Below, piece after piece: positions 1-12,858 of a stretch of 64,000 bases of DNA. Every line of letters begins with the position of its first letter. The first letter of the stretch is position 1. Both the position numbers and the translations under genes were made by a program. The stretch is from Symsagittifera roscoffensis. Taxonomy: Eukaryota > Xenacoelomorpha > Acoela > Convolutidae. The notes beneath the pieces are model-generated. The model did not search any database, was not told where the DNA came from, and saw nothing but the letters and a program-made list of their open reading frames with translations. Where the stretch lies: assembly GCF_963678635.1 (NCBI RefSeq), contig NC_087070.1, positions 51,992,750 through 52,056,749 on the forward strand. Direction: 5' to 3'.

Positions 1-1095
1 ATTTTGTCACTATAAACACTCACAAGTGAATTTCTGTCTTAAATTTGAGCTCCGGCGCTCGATATTTATCGGATGAATAAAAAAGTGCAATCAAATTGGA
101 TAATATGAAAGTCACTATTGGTTTGAATAAAAAACCACCCCAAGCATATATATTCCATCAAAAGTCGGATCAATAAAGTGCTATTATTTCCTGAAATAGA
201 AATAGACTAATTCAAAAACAATAAGGCTTGTATCAGGGCAAAGCTCTCAATGTTCCGACTGCCTTTTAAGATCTATGGATCATTAAAAAAAATAAATATT
301 TAAATTTAATTTGAGATTTTTTGTAAAAATCATACCCCCACACGCCATATGAAGTAAAAAGTGATTTAGTACCATTAACAAGTCAATTCTTGCGCGTTAA
401 TTGTGCCAAATTGGCCACAATGACACTCTTTAAACCCCCCATAACTTAACAAAAAATGATCCCCAAAAAAACGATGTTGAATTGTCAAAAATTGTTTGTT
501 AAAAAGTCGAAAATTGTCTGAAGAAAAAAGAAGACCACGAGCACAAATATACGGAGCAGTTACATCACATTTTCTTCAAATGATTAACTAGACATAAATA
601 TTAATCGATTATTTGAAATATTAATTGTCCAAACCTTCTGATCTGATCAGCCGTCTTAATTAAAAACTTTCTTGAAACCCTTAATTCGAAACGCCTCAAG
701 CCACTGCTCGAAGCTGGAAGAGTTTAATATTTTACTCAACACCTGACAATCAAATTTGAAATCCGAAAACAATTTTTTGTTAGATTTTCTGCAGGAAACT
801 TTTATTGAGCAATAAATTCTTCAGTAAATCATAAATTCCAATTATTTATTTCTATTGACCGTTTTTCTGAAGTTCTCTCACTTTTTCCAAAGTTGCTGTT
901 GTCTTCGCAAAAAACCTGTTTTTTTTTCAGACGCGTAAATGAAAAACAATTAAATTTGAGTACAGATTACTTTTAAATAATTCGAGCGCGCGCAGTAATT
1001 ACAGGTTTCAAAGAATTAGAGAACGTATCTCAATTGATCAAAAAAGCAACATTGTTTGTAACATTTTCTTAAAGTTGCAAAAAACGCTAATAACG
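1..1095. other. 5' flank of the DEG/ENaC gene, filled with repeat family A
   Basis: No coding signal is visible. Two pieces of the dispersed family called A here lie in minus orientation. One occupies about 1-175 (its 5' part, with the motif pairing TTTTGATGG and CTTGGGGTGG on the minus strand). The other occupies about 225-570 and includes the terminal hairpin region at 232-262 and GAGCACAAATAT at about 539. Bases 900-1095 are AT-rich. They may hold the promoter and 5' UTR of the channel gene, but no TATA or initiator can be assigned with confidence. Confidence 0.4.
225..570 (-). repeat. dispersed family A copy
   Basis: Reverse orientation: GTATCAGGGCAAAGCTCTCA, TGTTCCGACTGCC, GTTAATTGTGCCAAATTGGC, and GAGCACAAATATACGG at the far end. 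It is shortened in the middle. Confidence 0.55.
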
Positions 1096-1564
1096 ATGGG
1101 ATTTAAAACTTGGGCTGAAAACGCTTCCTTACACGGGATTCAACACGCTATTTTGACGAGAACTGGACGCACATATTTTGCTCGAAAAGTGTGGGGTTTG
1201 ATTTTTGCTACTTCATTTATTTTTTGTATTTACCTCCAGACCAAACTTATAATCGATATTTTGATCAACAAGCCTACTACGGTTGACCTCATATACGAAA
1301 GGTCAACTTCAGCCAACTTCCCAAACGTAGTTATTTGTGACCTTAACCAGGAGATGGACAGAGGAACAACCGCGATCGACCCCATTTTGGGAAACACGTC
1401 ATTGATCACTCTTCTAACCTTCGAGATTTCAATGAATGAGTTATTCGAGCCACTAAGACGCGAATTGCGCCGTAATTTATCAGTTCTTCAAAATTATGAT
1501 TTTTTGAATCAGCTGTTTAAGGATTTGTATGACCGATCAGACCCCGAATACGCTAAAATGCTGC
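1096..1564 (+). CDS. DEG/ENaC channel, exon 1 (N-terminus, HG motif, TM1)
   Basis: This exon encodes the cytoplasmic N-terminus, first membrane helix and start of the extracellular domain of a degenerin/epithelial sodium channel subunit, a trimeric amiloride-type cation channel of the plasma membrane. The ATG at 1096 is chosen because the only in-frame triplet upstream in the same open stretch is a TTG. Residues 13-14 are His-Gly, the gating motif of the family, followed by Arg-rich residues and a hydrophobic helix at about residues 33-55. After the helix comes FPNVVICDLN (residues 83-92), the usual post-TM1 Phe-Pro-x-Val-x-x-Cys signature. Exon 1 ends at a consensus GTGAGT donor (1565). The frame would otherwise run to a stop at 1624-1626. 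The donor leaves phase 1, which matches exon 2. Confidence 0.85.
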
Positions 1565-2249
1565 GTGAGTCATCTTCATTACTTAACTTAAAAACCGAAA
1601 TTAGTCTCAAAAACAGAACCATATAAAGAATAATTATTCCGTAATTTTCTTCGAAGTATGGGAACATTTAAGTCAAAAACAATTGCCGATGTACACAACA
1701 GTGAGCGCTAAAATGATGATTTTAACTATTTTTATTCTTTCAAAAATTACGCTAAAACAACATCGTCAATTGTGAAGCAAGATTTATTATTGTAAGCCCT
1801 TTGTGTAACCCCAAAAAATACGCTGGCTATAGAAAATCTACTTTTGTTTTATTCGCGAAAGTTGTCATTCAATGTACATAATTCTATTGTTTTAATTTAA
1901 ATTTTTTTTATACCAGGACGAAAAGAAAAAAGTTGGAAATTTTAAATGCGCTTTTTCAAATTCACGTCAAAATTTTGCGCAATAGTTTGGATAATATACC
2001 TTTCCGAAGTTTTCCAAGGGCTACATAAAAGGCTCATTTTGATATAAATCGATTAAAAAATGACGCTGCAGTTCTAGATTAAGATTTGATTGAATTAGAG
2101 ACGCTTGAAAGTCCCAAATTCCCAAATTTTTGGTAGTCTTTTGGCTCAAAAAATTGCATTTTAAGAATTTAATTAAAATTTTAAGCTTGTTTCTCGTCCA
2201 TGTTTGCCTAATGTCAACCTGATGAATCAAAACTGTCTGGGTAGAGCTT

Positions 2250-2660
2250 ATATATAAACATTTCTCATGTCAGGGCGAAACCATGAACGTTTCTAATGCC
2301 CCTTTAAAAAGTATCAAGGAAAGATTTCGTTCAAAAAATGTATAAAATAATCGAAAACATTTTCTTTTTCAACATTTCTTCTCCATTTCATCCTTTGTAA
2401 CCACGCACTTTTTATGTGAAACACAAAGTAATATTTTTTGTATCTTTAAACGTAAAAATAAGATCAAATAGTTTGCCTCATTTCAATATAGAGTAAGTTT
2501 TCAGCCAAAAAAAATTTGCCTCTGACTCCTTGATAGAATAATTATCATGAATTGGCCACATTGGCAAATTTCAAAGCCATAACTTGAAAAAAAAACTAAA
2601 TTTTAGGCTGTTTGGTAGAATACTTAGTAGTTTACATTAAAGCAGCCCTTAAAATGGCCA
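2250..2660 (-). repeat. dispersed family A copy, strongly diverged
   Basis: Matches at GTCAGGGCGAAACCATGAAC, TTTCTAATGCCCC and GAATTGGCCACATTGGCAAA. The boundaries are approximate. Confidence 0.4.
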
Positions 2661-3405
2661 ATAGATAACAGAACAAAAATTTTGAGGCTAGAGACGCGAG
2701 CCGGCTCAGCCGAGCATGCTCGGCGGCTCGAAGAGAAAATTGTCGGTGGCGGTGCTCAGCCGGCTGAAATCATCCTGGTTATCTGAACTTTTAAAAACGG
2801 GCGTTGAAACATATTTTTTTAGTCATGTGCGTCTTTTTTAACCAGTGCATAATTTTCATGAACAAAAATCAGGTGTTTGAAATTAGTGGCTGATAATTGT
2901 GATTGTAGTTACACGCATTTAAAGAATTAGAACGTCGGCTAACGCATTAGAATGATAGCTGACACAATAAAGTTACTGGCTCATATTACTCACGAATTGC
3001 TTCACCCGAGGCTGGCGCCATGTGTATTTCGTGGCGGCGCAGTGTTACTTTGAACTCCGGCGCACCTCTATTTGAGACAATTTTTTTTGCAAATGCATTT
3101 AGACAATCATACGTGTTTAAACATGAGCAAGATCTTCTGAGTTGTTCATACCAAATCCATTTAACGTCTCTGAAGTGGTGTATGCTCTTAAAATTTTATA
3201 ACAAATTATAAGAGTTGAAATTTGAATTTTTTTGAACATTTTTATCCACTTTTAACCTACTTGCTTTAATATTTTACGTTGAAATAGTTAGCCTAAAAGG
3301 GTTGTCTTAGTTAGTTTTCTTTATTTTTTTGTCCAAAAAATGGAAACCTGAATTGATAACCTCAAAAAGGAAAAACTGGCAGCTTTGAAAACATATAACC
3401 TCGAT

Positions 3406-3409
<4 letters not shown>

Positions 3410-3451
<42 letters not shown>
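3410..3451. repeat. (GA)n microsatellite
   Basis: About 20 uninterrupted GA units. It explains the Ser-Leu runs in chance minus-strand ORFs. Confidence 0.95.
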
Positions 3452-3455
<4 letters not shown>

Positions 3456-3744
3456 ATTATTAAAGCACTGAAGACCAGTTGGTGCAAATTTTCCTGCGAA
3501 GATCTTTTTTCGAGAATTGTTGACCATATGCTATGCAAACCCTTTTGAAAAATATCTGTGTTTAAAGGCATTATTTTTAAAATTAATAAATTCATTATAC
3601 AAGGTTCGAAGTCAATTAGATACTCTCAATTCAATTTTTTCACTCTTTTTATTGAAATTTTGATGTTCTCATTGTTCCGAAAATTGTGTTCGCTTATACG
3701 TTAGTTTTTTTTTCATTTTTTTTTTGTTTTCCACGCAAAATCGG

Positions 3745-4090
3745 GTTCCATAAATAACCATGGCAATGAGTCGAACTCCATCATTTAGATAAAAATTGTC
3801 TCAGTGCTGAGAGAAATCAGTTTGAACTTTTTTTAGCAAATAAAATGAGCAAGAACGCTGATTTTGTTGTTCGCCACAAATCAGCTACCACAAATACTTA
3901 TCGTTATTGCCATCAAAAGACATATAATGAAGAACTTTCAGTCGTTATTCAACCGATCATTAGAATATTCCCAAAAAAGATTTTTGTATTGAGAAAAACT
4001 TATTTTAATTATAAGAATTAAAGTTGTTTCGCGCGAGTACAAACTATTATAGAAAAGTAAGCCCTGAAGTGTTTAATAAAGCTCTACAAA
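3745..4090 (+). repeat. dispersed family B copy
   Basis: It shares an ordered set of motifs with 12340-12620 and 38790-39140: CAATGAGT/GGAATGAGTGATAT, AAAATTGTCYCAGTGCYGAG, ATCAGTTTGAAC/TTGGTTTGAAAC, and TTATTATAGAAARWTAARCC. Function and class are unknown, and the edges are approximate. Confidence 0.4.
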
Positions 4091-6599
4091 ATTAGCCTTA
4101 TTCCAGTAAAATTGGTGTTTGAGTTCTTTTAGCTCCATTTTTCTGTGGAAACATAAATATAGTGTTATTCTAGTAAAGTTTTTACTCCAGAGTGTTTGAA
4201 ACTTTGTTAGTTCCGTTTTAGAAAAACAAGTTTCAAATTTTCAATTAAATTAAGAATAAAGCCTTCATTACTTCGAAAATTTTTATTTGCTTTGACTGTC
4301 AAAAATATCTTAGTTCTAGAGTTTTGTATCGGCTGTATTCATGATTAATCTTGCATTTGAATAACTTGGAAATGTGGCAATTTCCAATTTTTTGTTAATG
4401 ATTCACCGGAGTTTGATCACAATTTTGGATAATATAGTAATTGACTTCTGATAAATTAACGAATTTAATACAAGATACATATGAACAAACAATCTTACAT
4501 AATCTGGCGACCAAAACATGACACCTTTTCGAAGCCAACAACCAGCCGGTCCCCTCATCAAGCAGATGAAATTTCATTAAGATACTTTCTCATCAATTAG
4601 CAGATGCAGCTCAACAGTCAGAACTGATTTAAGGATCCCGACAAAGATCTACCGAGTCAAAAAGAATCTACATCTTCAAGTCAACCCATAATCCAAAGAA
4701 AATCTGAAGCCCCCCCCCCCCATTCAGCTGTTATCTCTGCCCTGTATCGACGAACACATCAAACCAGAATTTAAACAAACAACAGTCCAAATTCAATTTT
4801 GCGCTAATTTTTTTTATAAAACAAAAACACATTCATAATAAAGACTTTTGCACCCTATACTGTTCCATAAATTAAATCCATTGACTTTTTCAAAACATAT
4901 TGCTCTCTTTGTTGTTGTTGCCCTAAAGAATAATTCTCGGAGTGCACGGATAGACTTTTCATGGAAAAAAGTTTTCCCTGCTTGAAAAAATCCAATCAAA
5001 TTTAATCGATAAAACCATCAACAAAAAGGGATGAGGTTTAAAAACAACTGGAAAAAAATCAATGTAATATACATTCGAAAAACTTGTCAAAACTTACAAA
5101 ACGTCAGACTGCTCAAAGTGTAAAATTGTATTCTTGGCCGATTTTCTATGCAAAAAATACAACAATCAAAAGTACTCGGTACATCATAGTTTTATAAAAG
5201 CTGATAAAAGCCTCAAATTAATTACGCACACTCGTAGTGCCAACAGATTTGTTTGAATGTTTTGTCTCACAAAAACCGTTTGATACCTAAAGCTAGTTTT
5301 CATTCTTTTTTATCAATTCTCTGTTAATACACTGTTGCAACGACGTAATATTTCTTCAAAGATGGCTTCAAAAACCACCCACAACGAGAGCTCATAAAAA
5401 ACGGACGTTTCACGACATTATAGGAAAAAATGAACAGTGTGCTGAATTAGAGGACGTGAAACTAACCGTTAAAGCGCTTTTGAAAAACATGCAGAAGACA
5501 TAAGATCCCAGCCAGCAAAAGTACTTCAGTGCAAACTTCCACAACAGCTTATACAGAACGTTTCTACGGCAGCCATCAGTTTTGATATTTCTACAAGAAC
5601 GCTACCATCTAATCCTTTCGCATTCCGCCAGCCATACCGCTACGACTACACTATTCAGGGAATTTACACTACGACAGAAAAATTGACAACTGATGAGCGA
5701 CATGTTTTCATGACCAACTAAGCGACAACATTGTGAGGATTTCTACGATCGATCTGATTCCTACTAGAAGCCAGACTCTCGTAGAACCCAGAAAAAGAAA
5801 TGATCAATATCTACTGAATTCAGCATTAAAACAGCCCCATACTTGCGCCCGTGGCTTCAGCATGATATCTACGGATCGAACAAGAGCAAGAAAGCATTTC
5901 ACTAAAGTTTCAAATAACCAAAAATTTTCCATTTAAAATTTCTAGTGTTCAATGGTAATCACTTAGAATGGAATAATTGGTTTCAAAAAAAGCATATATT
6001 TTTTTGCAGTCCCTGTGTGTCAATACAACTAAAAACATTAGGAAGGGCTCGGCCACATAATTTTTTAAAGTACTCATGCCAGAGTTTGCAGAAACTGCAG
6101 ACCTATAATCATTTCTGCATCTCTTAATAGACAGCTGGAAATTTTTGAATGTCTGTATAATAAGGGACCACAAAAATCAATTATACCTCAAACTACTTTG
6201 ATGGACCTCAATCATGGAAAATCACATGAATTTTTTATGGGGCTTAAAAGTTTCGTCCGGTTTGTTGATTTTCTACATAAGCTGGTGCATTGTTTCGACT
6301 TAAACAAATGCATGTCAGACTTGAACTCGAGCATTTTTAGTCGGCTTGCTGGCTCTAAAATTCTTAGAGCAGTTCTGGTCAGTTGAAAAGAACAAAGCAC
6401 AAATAATGGGATGGACTACGCTACACTCAAGGATCTCACCGATTGTTTCAAGAACTACTCAAAAGCTTGCGAGAACTTAGATGTCCTAATTAATGCACCA
6501 CGCATGTTTCCGTTAATTAAAATTAAGAAGAAAAAACCAACAATAATCATTTTGTGAAACCACGCGTAACAGCCAAAATAATGAAAAACAAACTATTTT

Positions 6600-6850
6600 A
6601 ATTATAAACAAAAAAAAGTAAAAGTGTTATGGTCATGGACAAGGAAGTTAACTCTATTAGCCACTATGCAATTTTTGTTAAGCTAACTAAGCAACAAAAA
6701 TTTCAAAAAATGAAAGACAAGCAATTGTGCTTCAAGTGCTTGGGTAACAATAGATCAACTGACGTTGTAACAAGGATAACTGCGGAGGTACACAACAAAA
6801 TATTTTACATCGGAAACCAGAATAGTCCCATATTATCGACCTAGAAAACC
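6600..6850 (+). pseudogene. BEL/Pao-like Gag zinc-knuckle remnant
   Basis: One frame reads FVKLTKQQKFQKMKDKQLCF followed by KCLGNNRST, the form of the Cys-rich knuckle of BEL/Pao retroelement Gag proteins (a lead-in ending F-x-x-M/L, then L-C-F-x-C-L). It stops at 6842. The preceding kilobase (about 5450-6600) has Pro/Thr/Gln-coding fragments in mixed frames that may be older parts of the same element. No RT can be read. A short, degraded relic. Confidence 0.4.
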
Positions 6851-7626
6851 ACATGATTACTAAATTGGGCTTGAAACCCCAATTTAAATTTATCCCAACT
6901 ACTTTCTTTAACAATAACAAAGCAGTTCCTTACTATGCAAGGCTGCTGGTACTTTACAATTTAAACCCAGTCAAACGATTTTGTGGTTTCTTCTTTTAGT
7001 AAACTATTTAGTCAGACCAGTTCAATCTATTTCACCAATCTATATCATGGGAACTTTCTAATCTACCTCTGCTATATTTACTGTACAACCAGTCTACTGA
7101 CTGGAGACGCTCAACTTCGTTTTGATAGAATTCTCTAAATTGAATAGAGCATAAATTTGGTATGACCATCAAAGACACAGCGAATTTGCGAATGTTTTCG
7201 AAAAACGACATCGACACATGCTGGCATTCTGGAGATCCAGAAAGACCCTGTTAGTAGTACGCATGGAAATTGCTCTGACCGACGCTAACCCGTTCGCTAC
7301 ATCAAAACTTTACAGATGAGTGGTGCTACACCCATCTAACCTTTTTCATAGACATAAAGCATTACGAGAAAACTTCCTTGAATGAAATCTCAAAATTTTT
7401 AAACTTATGAAACAAAGCATTCAACATGATGTAATTTGCTACAAAATCGACTTGCATCGGAAAGACAACATAACAATGCCAAAACAACTGAGTTGTTGCT
7501 AAAGCACAATGTGGATTTTTGAAACGAGTACTACAAACGAACAAATCCACAATGCAATTCTACGACAAACCATTATCAGAAAATCACCCCAAAACATTTA
7601 TATAACTCTTCTTTTCTTTAAAACTG

Positions 7627-8130
7627 GAAGAGTATAGGAACGTTTTTGTTCCGTCGTTGAAAGAAAGGATCGAAGATTTGTTCTCAGCGTTGCTTTTTTC
7701 AGACAATCATCGACCTTCCAATTAGCCAATTTGAACTTTTTAAAAAAACTATCTAAAATTTTATTGTCGTCCTGAGCTCCAATTCTACAAAATACTTTGC
7801 CTATGATTGTTTTTTAAAAATTACTGTGGCCTGAAAATTGCAAATTTGACCAATTTGAGACAATTAAATGCTAAACAATTCGTGCTATTAGCGCGTAAGC
7901 GGCGATTTAATCCGGTTCCAAAATTTGTTTCGTATGAATTGAGGCAAGCCAATTGATTCACATTAGTACGTTGTTACACTGAATGCATCTATTTATAGTT
8001 TTACTTTAGTGTGCGAGAAAGACAATGTTTTTTTCTTCTTTTTTGTCATTTTTATAAGAATTTCTCCATAGACTCCTAGAAAATTCGGAATTTTCAGGGC
8101 TTCGCCTTGATGCGAGCTGTCTTGTTTAGT
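7627..8130 (+). repeat. dispersed family A copy
   Basis: Starts GGAACGTTTTTGTTCCGTCG, contains CGCGTAAGCGGCGATTTAAT, and ends CAGGGCTTCGCCTTGATGCG followed by AGCTGTCTTGTTT. It is diverged from the best copy, same orientation. Confidence 0.6.
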
Positions 8131-8572
8131 TTTTTTGTAGATTCTAAGAATTGAGGCCGGTCTTTGACGAAAAAAGATTTAAAAATGAGCAAAAAAAAGA
8201 AAATTCTCTGCTTTCAAGTTTTGAAGACCTTTTCACCGCCCTTGGAAGTTTTTTTTTCACCATCCAACTGAAACCACACTCCTTTGAGTATTTTTAATCA
8301 ATTGTAATGGTCCCAAAAAACAAAAATTAGGCAATAAGTTTGTTGCTTAGGTCATTTAGAGGCTTTAACTGAGAGAAAAGGATTTAACTTCCAATTAAAC
8401 ATAAATTTTGTTTTTGATTACTTGGAATCGATTTAATTCTGAAATTCTATAAGATGTCATAATATTGTAGATTTTCATAGAAATTTCATAATTATTTTTT
8501 AATTTACAACACATGAGTTAATATGGTTAATGTTTTTGGTTTATAATTATGTTATTTATGTGTATTTTACAG

Positions 8573-8623
8573 CGATTTGGTTCACATATTGTTGTGACCG
8601 AATCTCGAAAAAAATATTACTTG
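8573..8623 (+). other. candidate 51-bp cassette exon in channel intron 1
   Basis: TGTATTTTACAG/ precedes it and /GTAAGG follows. The length is a multiple of three and the phase 1 frame is open, so it could be spliced between exons 1 and 2 without shifting the frame. It would add about 17 residues with a Cys-Cys pair. It may equally be chance. Confidence 0.25.
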
Positions 8624-9049
8624 GTAAGGGTTCGCTGCATCAATCCAATATACCTCAAAGAGCTCACAGAAATTGAGCACAGATGTCCTGTTACAAACGA
8701 TCCCTGTTATAATGTCGTGATGTGATTTTCAAAAAAAATAATTTGCGTGGGGAGGAGGAACAATGCGTAAGTTTTTTAAAGTGAAACCACTGTACAGTAG
8801 AAACTTATGATTGGAACAGAAAAATATTTGGGCTCTCTGTTTACTGCGTGAAATTGGAAAAAAAATTAAAAAAATGTTTTCAGTTGGTTAGTTTTGTCTT
8901 GAAAGTAAAGCCTTCAAAAAAATTGAAAGTCAACATCTCCGTCTGGCCTTTAGTTATCGCTGTTTGATACAAAAATATGGTGGTAGGCGAGCAAACCGAA
9001 TGGCTAACAAACTGAAAACAAGACATAACAAATCTAGTCAATCAAAAAG

Positions 9050-9195
9050 GTTATATTGCAAGATTTTACAAGGTTCTTGCAAATAAGGGTTATCTTGCAA
9101 GATCTTGCAAGATGGAAACTATCTTACAAGATCTTGCAAGAATGAGGTTAAATTGTAAGAATCTCTCAAGAATCTTGCAAGATTTCTGGAAAATA
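9050..9195. repeat. degenerate ATCTTGCAAGAT array
   Basis: About eight imperfect copies of the palindromic core CTTGCAAG, such as TATCTTGCAAGATCTTGCAA at 9092. It is a short local expansion with no gene. Confidence 0.75.
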
Positions 9196-10121
9196 TTGCA
9201 TATGTTATAATCTATACATTTCAAATTAAAATTTTCAAAAACATACTTTGTTGACTTCATTGGTTTTTTTACCCAGTTTTGCGACTCTAGCGGTTAAACT
9301 TCAATTTTTTCCCTTTTTTTGTCAAAATTTTGATGAATAGAGTCAATTAGCTTGAAATACTTTGTATGTTGTGTTCATATAAATCCAATAAATAATTATG
9401 TTCATCTTGTAGATATCTGAGTTCTCAATTAAATGGACCGGTGCTTGCTCAAACGACTGAACAATTTTTGGTCAATACTTTCTCAAAATTTGTGGCAAAG
9501 CAGGAATTCAGTGTTTAGTTTGCATAAAATCTCTGCATAAAATCATTTGATCAAGCAAAACAGCTCGCAATGGTTAATATCTCTTGAAAACTACCCTTAC
9601 TGAATACGATATAGTAAGCTAAAACTGCTTTTGCACGAGAAGGTAGAAATTCATTTTGATAAGAAGTTATCTAAAATCTTTAAAATTATATTTCAATGAA
9701 TGGGAACGGAAGTTGGAGCTAGGTGTCAGTTTTTTAGGTGACAACGAAAAACTATCAATATGCAGTCATTTACTCTAAAAGACAGAACTAAACAGGCAAT
9801 AAACAAATCATCGAACTTTTACTCACCTTCTGATTGAAGATTGAAAGAGTTTTATTGTTCAAAATATCTTCAAGATCACCTGTTTATTTAATTAATAAAC
9901 TATATAAAAAAAGCAGCTAAAAGTTTCAAAGAAGAGGAGGAAAAACCATAAAAATTAAACATTTATGGAGCGAATTCCGAATTTTTTACCGCCCAGTTTT
10001 GATTTAAAAAACTTTCTATTCCCTGTTCTATTCCCGCTTTTTTGAACAGGGGTGGAATTTGAGGGAGGGGGTGACTGGGGAAAGACTTTTTTTGTTTCGG
10101 GATTTAACACCTACCGCACAA

Positions 10122-10141
10122 CCCCCCCCCCCCCCCCCCCC
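10122..10141. repeat. poly-C tract (20 bp)
   Basis: Twenty consecutive C residues on the + strand, followed by ACCCC. On the minus strand this is a G-run. Confidence 0.95.
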
Positions 10142-10654
10142 ACCCCTTGGTACTACGTCGAAAATGCCATTTTTTGTCAAAACCGTCCAAATCTTCCCTC
10201 ATTACGTTATTTTTTGCGTAGCCAACATCTATGCAGCTCACGGTTGACCTTCTTGTTCCTTTTGCGCATCCTTGCTCTCCGCCCTGCGCTTTTCCCCCTT
10301 TTTTCAGTCAATACTCACTGAAGAACGTTTTCGTCGATGCTGATGTTCAAAAGGCGGATTCACGTCAATTCTTTCGCTCATTTTCGCAACTGTTTCGGAT
10401 CAAAAATTTCAAATCTGCAATATAGATCTCGCCTTGCTGTGATTGTGTATTTATTTTAAGCACTTTGACCTCAACTTGTCAATTAAATACTTGTCGGTTT
10501 GTTGATATTCGGAGTATTGTGGATTTCGTCTCACTTTTCTAAATGAAAAGAAGATATTATTGTTTTAAGTAAGTGTGTATTTTATTGTTTTTTAAACTTA
10601 GTGAAAACTCTTCAGCATAGCAGAAATATTCCTAATTAGTTAAAGATCTTTTAT

Positions 10655-10860
10655 CCACGAGGGATAGGACCAATATACGAGCTGTACAGCAATTTTTCTG
10701 GACTGGGTAATGTTGCTTCACCCTCAAGCAACGAGCACGTATCATGGCGGGCCTCGAACATCCGACCTTTCGTTTGATTCGGTTTTGCGGGGAATACCTT
10801 CCTTTTGGCGAAATCTTGCTGCAGAACCCACAACTCCGTAGATTTGTTGAATTGATAAAT
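10655..10860 (-). repeat. SINE-like tRNA-derived block
   Basis: On the minus strand, GGTCGGATGTTCGAGGCCCG resembles a tRNA T-arm / box B. GAGTTGTGGGTTCT about 60 nt earlier is a weak box A. The body after it (GCTTGAGGGTGAAGCAAC, ACATTGGTCCTATCC-like) reads as structured, GC-richer sequence unlike the surroundings. A 126-codon chance ORF covers it. No second copy is in this window. Confidence 0.35.
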
Positions 10861-11952
10861 TAAAATTTTTACCGAAAGAATAGCTAAGATAAAAGTTTTA
10901 GGCATCGCTTTTGAAGATTGTATCAATTTGCTTTCAGATGCAATTGTTAAGCCCCCAACCATAACATTTGAATGGTACAAGTACAAGAAAGGAGAAAGCT
11001 TTTGAACGAATTGATTAACTCTCTGTGGCATTGACTGATCTTTCTCGAACTTGAAAATTAGGGAAAACAGACCGTCACAATGGGATAAAAGAAGTTTTAT
11101 TTTTCAACAGGAAATTTTGCGAGCTCCAACAGAAATTTTCAGCAAAAAATCTTAATCCAAAACACGCCCTATTACAATCAAAAACCGCCGACAAAAAGGG
11201 ATATAATGATGGAATAAACTCGCCAAGATGGCACGATTGAATGCGAGTAGCAGCTCATACATATGTTGCAACCACTTGAAAATGAACCAAAAAGAACACA
11301 GAAAGTCAAGCTGTTGCATGAATTTTGGAAATGCTTTATCCAAGGGTCACTTGATCGTGTCTGGTGAAAGAGAGGTTAAAAAACATAAGTAAATACAAGG
11401 ACACTTCGGCCGATTTTGCAAATCCAAGAACAAGAAAGCAGCTGTAGATATTGTAAAAAAAGCAAAAAAAACTGACTTGTTACATTTTATTCATCTAGAT
11501 TATTCGGCGCTAGATAAGTGAAGACTAAATTCAGACGATTCAACATGAAATTAGGACGATTCAGACTGAAATGTTGAAAACCTTAACTAAATCCTTCTCT
11601 GAGACTTGCATTGGAGTTATCTGTGGACACTTTTTTTCGTGAGTGTATAGTGTTTATAAAGTCAATTTAAATGAACTAACCTATAGTATCAAGTAGCATT
11701 TTGTTTGATAAAAAATGGTAATTTCATTTAATCTTCTGACTGCACGAGAACTCTGCGGTCAATTTGCTCTCGGTAAAACTACAAATTTTCCATTGCGATG
11801 GCCTTAAATGTCGGCTGGGAAAAATTCATCTTCATTTAACGAAATCAGTGGCAATTAGTTTAAGCAACTAATCAATAGTCTCTTCATATAATTTTTCGAG
11901 AAAATTGTAGACAATGTGTTGAAAGTTTTTTAACCTCATAATTCTGTTTCAG

Positions 11953-12050
11953 AATACAAGGCAAACTTGACAGAATATATAGCTCAGCATTATGACCCTG
12001 ATTTCGTGGATGAGCAAATGAACGCCTACAACTGGGAAACTCTTTTGCAG
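11953..12050 (+). CDS. DEG/ENaC channel, exon 2
   Basis: A 98-nt exon between a good acceptor (TTCTGTTTCAG) and the donor GTAAAT. It accepts one base from exon 1 and ends in phase 0. It encodes about 33 residues of extracellular finger-region sequence rich in Asp, Asn and Tyr (YKANLTEY ... NWETLLQ). It is recognised as an exon because it is the only stretch here in which splice signals, phase and the need for sequence between TM1 and the first conserved Cys pair all agree. There is little family-specific sequence in it. Confidence 0.7.
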
Positions 12051-12858
12051 GTAAATTATATGCAATTTGAGTATAACAAGATTCTACATTAAAAGTCCAG
12101 ATTTTAACTTTTTTTTAAATTTCTGAAACTCCTAAAAATTTTTGTAATAAGAGCAGATCATAAATCAGTGTAAAAAAAGCTGTTCAATGATTTTTGGGTA
12201 TAAGAAAAAATTCGAGTGAAATTGGCTCAAAATGTGTGGATTTAAGCCACTTATATTTAACGCTCGATTGCATTTTAGATTCTTGTTGTTCCGGCCATGA
12301 AAAATTGGTTTTTGTAAGGTTTCTCGCCAAAATCTTAAATCACAAATAGCCAGTGGAATGAGTGATATGTCATGTTGAAGCCCTTTCAGTCGAGATTGGA
12401 GTTTAATTCAACAAAAAATTTTTCATTCTAATTCGAGCGAGAAAAGTGTGGAAGGTCGTACGATAAGCTTATAATAGTCCAAGCCATATTTTAAGTCAAG
12501 CCGTGAAAAATAAATTGCAGTCCACTAAAGTTAACTTTCAAAATTTTTATTGGCGCTTTCTTCGGAATTTTTTTTCATATCAAAAAAATTTTCTGCATAG
12601 AAAAAGTGTTTGAAAAATTGTACGAAAAGTTTGAACTTTTTTTGGATTTTTTTTTGGAAAATTGTTGTGCAATATACCTAGACTAATATAACTATCAAAA
12701 ACATTTTTTAACCAGGAACATTACTCCTTATCAGATTTTTTTTTTGTTTTTGGGGTCGGAACATTCTGCTCTGATTAGTTGCACAACGTTTCATATTTCT
12801 CGTTTTATATTTCTGCCTAAATCACTATGCATTTGTTACAATGTGCTCAATTTCTATA

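Larger units (their letters stand above)
1565..11952 (+). other. DEG/ENaC intron 1 (10.4 kb) with repeats
   Basis: A long intron between a GTGAGT donor and a TTCTGTTTCAG acceptor. Apart from the listed repeats (family A copies at about 2250-2660 and 7627-8130, family B at about 3745-4090, a GA microsatellite, a BEL/Pao-like remnant, a TTGCAAGAT-rich stretch, a poly-C tract and a SINE-like block) it shows only AT-rich sequence with short chance ORFs. One 51-bp candidate exon at 8573-8623 is described separately. Confidence 0.6.

Noticed and set aside
3321..3595. Ser-Leu repeat proteins on the minus strand
   Set aside because: They are translations of the (GA)n microsatellite.
7032..7550. Minus-strand RT or integrase remnant near the BEL/Pao-like knuckle
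   Set aside because: Frames here are short and mixed, and no catalytic motif could be read on either strand.
10052..10321. Proline-rich 89-codon ORF
   Set aside because: The proline run is the poly-C tract, and there is no other coding evidence.
10651..11031. 126-codon minus-strand ORF as a gene
   Set aside because: It overlaps a tRNA-like, SINE-type block, has no recognisable domain, and its composition changes along its length.
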